Virus record (IMG/VR): IMGVR_UViG_3300031957_002446
Span: 1 to 53,249 of that record
DNA length: 53,249 nucleotides
DNA from: a virus
Direction: 5' to 3' (one strand)
Notes under the pieces: generated by a model
Databases searched by the model: none
What the model was told of the DNA's origin: nothing
The model's input: the letters and a program-made list of their open reading frames with translations, nothing else
Program-made: the position numbers and the translations under genes
Shown: one piece after another, positions 51,145 to 53,249 of the stretch
How the letters are laid out: each line of letters opens with the position of its first letter
Numbering within the stretch: the stretch's first letter is position 1

Positions 51145-51290
51145 CGGCCTTGACCTCGATAAGGTTTCTTAGCCGAGTTACGGGCGGTCGGCGCAAATTT
51201 TGTGTTCTTTGAACTGCCCTGACGAGTCTTTTTGGGTTTTGACTCAATAAGTGTTTTTCCGCTGATACCAATTTTAGACCTTACAGCCAT
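51141..51290 (-). CDS. Small basic conserved protein, 49 aa
   Basis: Begins MAVRSKIGISGKTLIESKPK and continues KKTRQGSSKNTKFAPTARNS, ending KKPYRGQGR. Very Lys/Arg-rich, without hydrophobic core, so likely a nucleic-acid-binding or ribosome-type peptide. Proteins with the MAVRSK...PKKTRQG...YRGQG pattern are common in T4-like cyanophages; function unknown. ATG lies one base after the previous stop (TGAAATG), with GAGGA as ribosome-binding site. Confidence 0.75.
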   Translation of the reverse strand: MAVRSKIGISGKTLIESKPKKTRQGSSKNTKFAPTARNSAKKPYRGQGR

Positions 51291-51291
51291 T

Positions 51292-51474
51292 TCATTCCTC
51301 TAGTAGTTGTTTCATTTCGTGACGGAAGTTTTTCGGATTGAGATCCGGGTCTTGCGTCATGTAAAATTCATGAGCATACCATTCCATCTGATCAAAGAAC
51401 TCTTGTTCTGTGAGTTCTTCATGTACCAGGTGTGATCCCTGGTAGACATTGTAAATGTACTTCTTTTTCGCCAT
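51292..51474 (-). CDS. Small hypothetical protein, 60 aa
   Basis: Begins MAKKKYIYNVYQGSHLVHEE, then an acidic/aromatic helix (EQEFFDQMEWYAHEFYM) and a DPDLNPKNFRHEMKQLLEE end. ATG at 51474 has GAGG at 9-base spacing; a TTG at 51489 overlapping the previous stop as TTGA would add five residues. Strands followed by helices suggest a compact domain. Not recognised beyond frequent occurrence in cyanophages. Confidence 0.65.
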   Translation of the reverse strand: MAKKKYIYNVYQGSHLVHEELTEQEFFDQMEWYAHEFYMTQDPDLNPKNFRHEMKQLLEE

Positions 51475-51485
51475 TTTGTCAAGCC

Positions 51486-52247
51486 TCAAATAATCCGAGT
51501 TTTTTCGTGACCGACCCGAATGCGAGGGTCACACCAAATCTTATAGCCTGCGGCAATCGCATCTAGACAGAACGATACGTCCTCGCCACACATGTCCTGA
51601 ACCTCTCCAGACTCAAAGACTTGCATCTTCGGTGCAAACCATGGATACTTCATCTCCTTATTCTCAAAGACTCCGTGCTTAATCAGAATCCAACCAAATC
51701 CTGCATAGTCAACAGTGAACGGTTTGTTCCGATTCTTCATCGTGTCCAGAGTTTCATGATTCATGACTCCACCATTCTTGGCAAAGTCATCCTCTTCAAG
51801 CCAGTGAGCAACTGATGTGGTCTTTCCATCCTCAGTACAATACCAACCAGATGCAATATCCTTATCCATGAGTACCAGTTGGTAGAACTTCTCAATGGTA
51901 AAGACAATATCGCTGTCGATCCACAGTTGATAGTCATACTTCAGTTTACCGTCCCAGGGAATTTGATCGGGACCCCGTAGTACATTTGCTCCGAGACACT
52001 TACAGCGAGCAAAGTTTACCATGCTGCTATAGTCTTGTGAAATCTGAATACTCGCTCCACGTTGTACAAGTTCAAAACAAAGTTGTACAAAGTTCTTTAG
52101 AAAGGTATATGATACGCCTCGTCCAGGTAAACAAAATACAATTGTCTTCCCTTTGATCATCTCATGGGCTTTCTCATAGTCCCACTCAACACCACTCTTT
52201 GCAGGTCCTTTGGGTGGTGTTGCCTTTACAGTAAATCCTTTTGCCAT
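51486..52247 (-). CDS. Glycosyltransferase-like protein (GT-A type), 253 aa
   Basis: A Rossmann-like N-terminal half (KTIVFCLPGRGVSYTFLKNF, QRGASIQISQDYSSMVNFAR) leads to DYQLWIDSDIVFT with a DSD metal/nucleotide motif at 111-113. The C-terminal half has YAGFGWILIKHGVFE and CGEDVSFCLDAIAAGYKIW, the acidic GED acceptor-side motif, then RVGHEK. This is the pattern of phage GT-A glycosyltransferases, likely modifying DNA, virion proteins or host surface sugars. No signal peptide. A sigma70-type promoter ends just upstream; no Shine-Dalgarno. Confidence 0.78.
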   Translation of the reverse strand: MAKGFTVKATPPKGPAKSGVEWDYEKAHEMIKGKTIVFCLPGRGVSYTFLKNFVQLCFELVQRGASIQISQDYSSMVNFARCKCLGANVLRGPDQIPWDGKLKYDYQLWIDSDIVFTIEKFYQLVLMDKDIASGWYCTEDGKTTSVAHWLEEDDFAKNGGVMNHETLDTMKNRNKPFTVDYAGFGWILIKHGVFENKEMKYPWFAPKMQVFESGEVQDMCGEDVSFCLDAIAAGYKIWCDPRIRVGHEKTRII

Positions 52248-52270
52248 AACGTTAATAAATGGACTTCAAT

Positions 52271-52300
52271 ATGATAACATCATATATAGCAACTTGTCAA
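52271..52300 (-). promoter_or_regulatory. Sigma70-type promoter for the glycosyltransferase operon
   Basis: Perfect -35 TTGACA (52300-52295), 18-base spacer, -10 TATCAT (52276-52271). The -35 box shares bases with the stop codon of the AbrB-like gene. Predicted leader of about 17 bases. Confidence 0.65.
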
Positions 52301-52473
52301 TCCTCTGAAGCTTTCTCGATCACAATATCATTCCCGTCTACTCTGAGTTCCAATACTGTTCCCTCGTACCAGCCCATATCGTTGATCAGAAACTCTGGGA
52401 AGTCAATCATATAATCTCCCGTAACCTCATCGACCCCTACAGTTACTAAAATGGGCCCGGAATTTTTTCTCAT
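52297..52473 (-). CDS. AbrB/MazE-like small protein, 58 aa
   Basis: Begins MRKNSGPILVTVGVDEVTGD; the core IDFPEFLINDMGWYEGTVLE followed by LRVDGNDIVIEK matches the swapped-hairpin AbrB layout (strand, PxxLL..LGW..G, strand). Such proteins bind DNA as dimers and act as repressors or antitoxins. The start at 52473 is supported by AAGGG 8 bases upstream. No toxin partner is next to it, and its stop overlaps the next promoter, so autoregulation or control of the glycosyltransferase gene is conceivable. Confidence 0.7.
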   Translation of the reverse strand: MRKNSGPILVTVGVDEVTGDYMIDFPEFLINDMGWYEGTVLELRVDGNDIVIEKASED

Positions 52474-52497
52474 TTATGGATCCCTTTACATACTTCG

Positions 52498-52503
52498 ATT
52501 ATA
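52498..52503 (-). promoter_or_regulatory. Possible -10 element for the AbrB-like gene
   Basis: Perfect TATAAT on the minus strand 25 bases before the AbrB-like ATG, inside a small hairpin (ACTTC...GAAGT). The -35 region at 17-base spacing (TTTTGT) is poor. Confidence 0.4.
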
Positions 52504-52518
52504 TATGAAGTCTTAGTT

Positions 52519-52605
52519 TTACAAAAGGTTAACAGCGAACATTATGGCTGCCATCCGTAACACTTTGTAGACTAAGGGATCCATCCGTTTTATATACGGG
52601 GGCAT
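52519..52605 (-). CDS. Possible micro-ORF, 28 aa, hydrophobic C-terminus
   Basis: ATG at 52605 opens MPPYIKRMDPLVYKVLRMAA and ends in a hydrophobic IMFAVNLL, like a tiny membrane-associated peptide. It lies in the 205-base gap between the ArdA-like and AbrB-like genes, just after a promoter candidate, and the local DNA is more GC-rich than around it. No Shine-Dalgarno is present, as for several neighbours. Could be chance. Confidence 0.35.
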   Translation of the reverse strand: MPPYIKRMDPLVYKVLRMAAIMFAVNLL

Positions 52606-52619
52606 CGCCGGGCGACGAT

Positions 52620-52648
52620 ATAAAATAACGACGCACGGTAACTGTCAA
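52620..52648 (-). promoter_or_regulatory. Sigma70-type promoter after the ArdA-like gene
   Basis: Perfect -35 TTGACA (52648-52643), 17-base spacer, -10 TTTTAT (52625-52620, 4/6). It starts within the T run of the terminator upstream, so one transcript ends where the next can begin. Confidence 0.5.
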
Positions 52649-52670
52649 AAAGGGGAGCTAATCGCCCCCC
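52647..52670 (-). terminator. Terminator after the ArdA-like gene
   Basis: Minus strand GGGGGGC-GATTA-GCTCCCC followed by TTTTT, 7-bp stem with one G-T pair. Begins 8 bases after the ArdA-like stop. Confidence 0.85.
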
Positions 52671-52678
52671 TGTTGTTA

Positions 52679-53113
52679 TCAGTTATCCCGGAAGATGTGA
52701 ACGGGGCAGTAAGTGCTACCGTCATTAACTGCAGTGAAATCATAATACAAAGAGGAATCCCAAGTTGCCTCCCAATCTACAACAATTCCAGAGGGAATGT
52801 TGTAACCCATTTGATCATAGAACTCCTCTGCAAAATCAGCGGTTGATTGATAGTGACCCTGATAACGTTCTTCCATAGTGTCACACTCAGAGAAACCATA
52901 TTCGGCACAGTAAGCATCAACAGCTTCATAACCGATTGCTTCACCTGCGCTCACATAATCTTCGTAGAAGTGATAAAAATCATCCTCATTGTTCTCATCA
53001 ATGAACTCAATCATTGCCTGCAGATCAAAATCTTGATCGAGCAATTCTTCGATCTGATCAACAGTCTGCTGAGAGAAGATTTCTTTGTAGTTTGCAGTCA
53101 GAGTAACGGACAT
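52679..53113 (-). CDS. ArdA-like antirestriction protein, 144 aa
   Basis: ArdA proteins mimic B-form DNA and block type I restriction enzymes. This protein is very acidic (many Asp/Glu, few Lys/Arg) and its second half follows the ArdA pattern: a YGFSECDTMEERYQGHYQS segment, then ADFAEEFYDQMGYNIPSG, VDWEATWDSSLYYDF and a C-terminal PVHIFRDN. Its 144 residues are close to the usual ArdA length of about 165. N-terminal residues 20-60 are an acidic helical stretch. No Shine-Dalgarno is seen. It is followed by its own terminator. Function inferred from sequence pattern only. Confidence 0.72.
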   Translation of the reverse strand: MSVTLTANYKEIFSQQTVDQIEELLDQDFDLQAMIEFIDENNEDDFYHFYEDYVSAGEAIGYEAVDAYCAEYGFSECDTMEERYQGHYQSTADFAEEFYDQMGYNIPSGIVVDWEATWDSSLYYDFTAVNDGSTYCPVHIFRDN

Positions 53114-53161
53114 TTGAGAAAGAAAAGTGTTGTGAATTGAACTTGTGGCCAGTGTAGACGA

Positions 53162-53248
53162 TCAGCGGCAGGATTGCTCGGCAGTGTATGACACTTTGCA
53201 GATCGTCTCTGCCATCCGGTCGCTGTAGCCCTTCGTCACCCGCACGCC
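53162..53248 (-). CDS. Possible 3' end of an ORF at the window edge
   Basis: A frame open from the edge ends at TGA 53164-53162 and reads GVRVTKGYSDRMAETICKVS and on to a Cys-Arg end. The DNA is clearly more GC-rich than the rest of the window. Only 28 codons are seen, so this may be non-coding regulatory DNA before the ArdA-like gene. Confidence 0.2.
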   Translation of the reverse strand, partial: GVRVTKGYSDRMAETICKVSYTAEQSCR

Positions 53249-53249
53249 G

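Noticed and set aside
52474-52678. Possible tRNA or structured RNA in the gap after the ArdA-like gene
   Set aside because: No cloverleaf with a TTCGA-type T arm or acceptor stem could be drawn; only the terminator and a small hairpin are convincing.
52847-53140. 97-codon plus-strand ORF opposite the ArdA-like gene
   Set aside because: Hydrophobic reverse reading of an acidic protein. No gene elsewhere in the window is on the plus strand.

Overview
The window reads as part of the genome of a T4-like cyanophage, a myovirus of marine Synechococcus or Prochlorococcus. The evidence is a collinear T4 core (gp25, 6, 8, 13-23, 46, 47, 55, UvsW, UvsY, 67) interleaved with proteins typical of cyanomyoviruses: a DUF4815 giant, a giant protein at the gp7 position, a DUF6321 protein, a DUF3110-like protein and many tiny overlapping ORFs. 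Every convincing gene lies on the minus strand, so transcripts run from high to low coordinates. Coding density is extreme; most neighbours overlap by ATGA, TAATG, TGATG or TTGA. I see no tRNA, rRNA, CRISPR, IS element or photosynthesis-type auxiliary gene.

Layout in transcription order. 53249-50741 is an accessory block: a GC-rich edge, an ArdA-like antirestriction protein, a terminator and sigma70-type promoters, a possible 28-residue ORF, an AbrB-like protein, a glycosyltransferase-like protein and four small genes ending in a terminator. 50720-25166 is the baseplate and fibre block: gp25, gp6, a 4507-residue giant in the gp7 position, gp8, a 2509-residue DUF4815 giant and three small proteins. 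24969-21516 holds neck and tail completion plus small terminase (gp13, gp14, gp15, gp16). 21494-17014 holds a DUF6321 protein, a possible internal head protein, a 425-residue putative virion protein and large terminase gp17. 17014-13886 holds a zinc-binding ORF, sheath gp18 and tube gp19. 13855-8462 is the head module: portal gp20, core gp67, an 88-residue protein, protease gp21, scaffold gp22 and capsid gp23, closed by a strong terminator. 8405-5151 holds a small ORF, a second terminator, a tube-like protein, UvsY, UvsW and an Sm-like protein. 5100-1 starts with a near-consensus host promoter and carries gp55, gp47, gp46 and a string of tiny overlapping ORFs.

How it works together: gp55 is the late sigma factor, apparently made from a host-type promoter. 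Late-promoter octamers matching NMTAAATA (TATAAATA, AATAAATA, TCTAAATA and similar) sit immediately before gp25, gp8, the 111-residue protein, the DUF6321 protein, gp18, gp20, gp67, gp22 and the tube-like gene, dividing the virion genes into late units. gp46/47 with UvsY and UvsW supply recombination-dependent replication. gp16/17 package DNA through gp20 into a prohead built by gp22, gp67 and gp23 and matured by gp21.

Most notable: a Gly-x-Gly-Tyr beta repeat module in four different virion proteins; a small protein with a T4-style capsid-targeting N-terminus and a gp21 cleavage site next to a paralogous domain in the DUF6321 protein; a duplicated ribosome-binding/start cassette; TTG starts overlapping stop codons, including gp47; and an accessory block combining ArdA-like and AbrB-like proteins with a possible micro-ORF.
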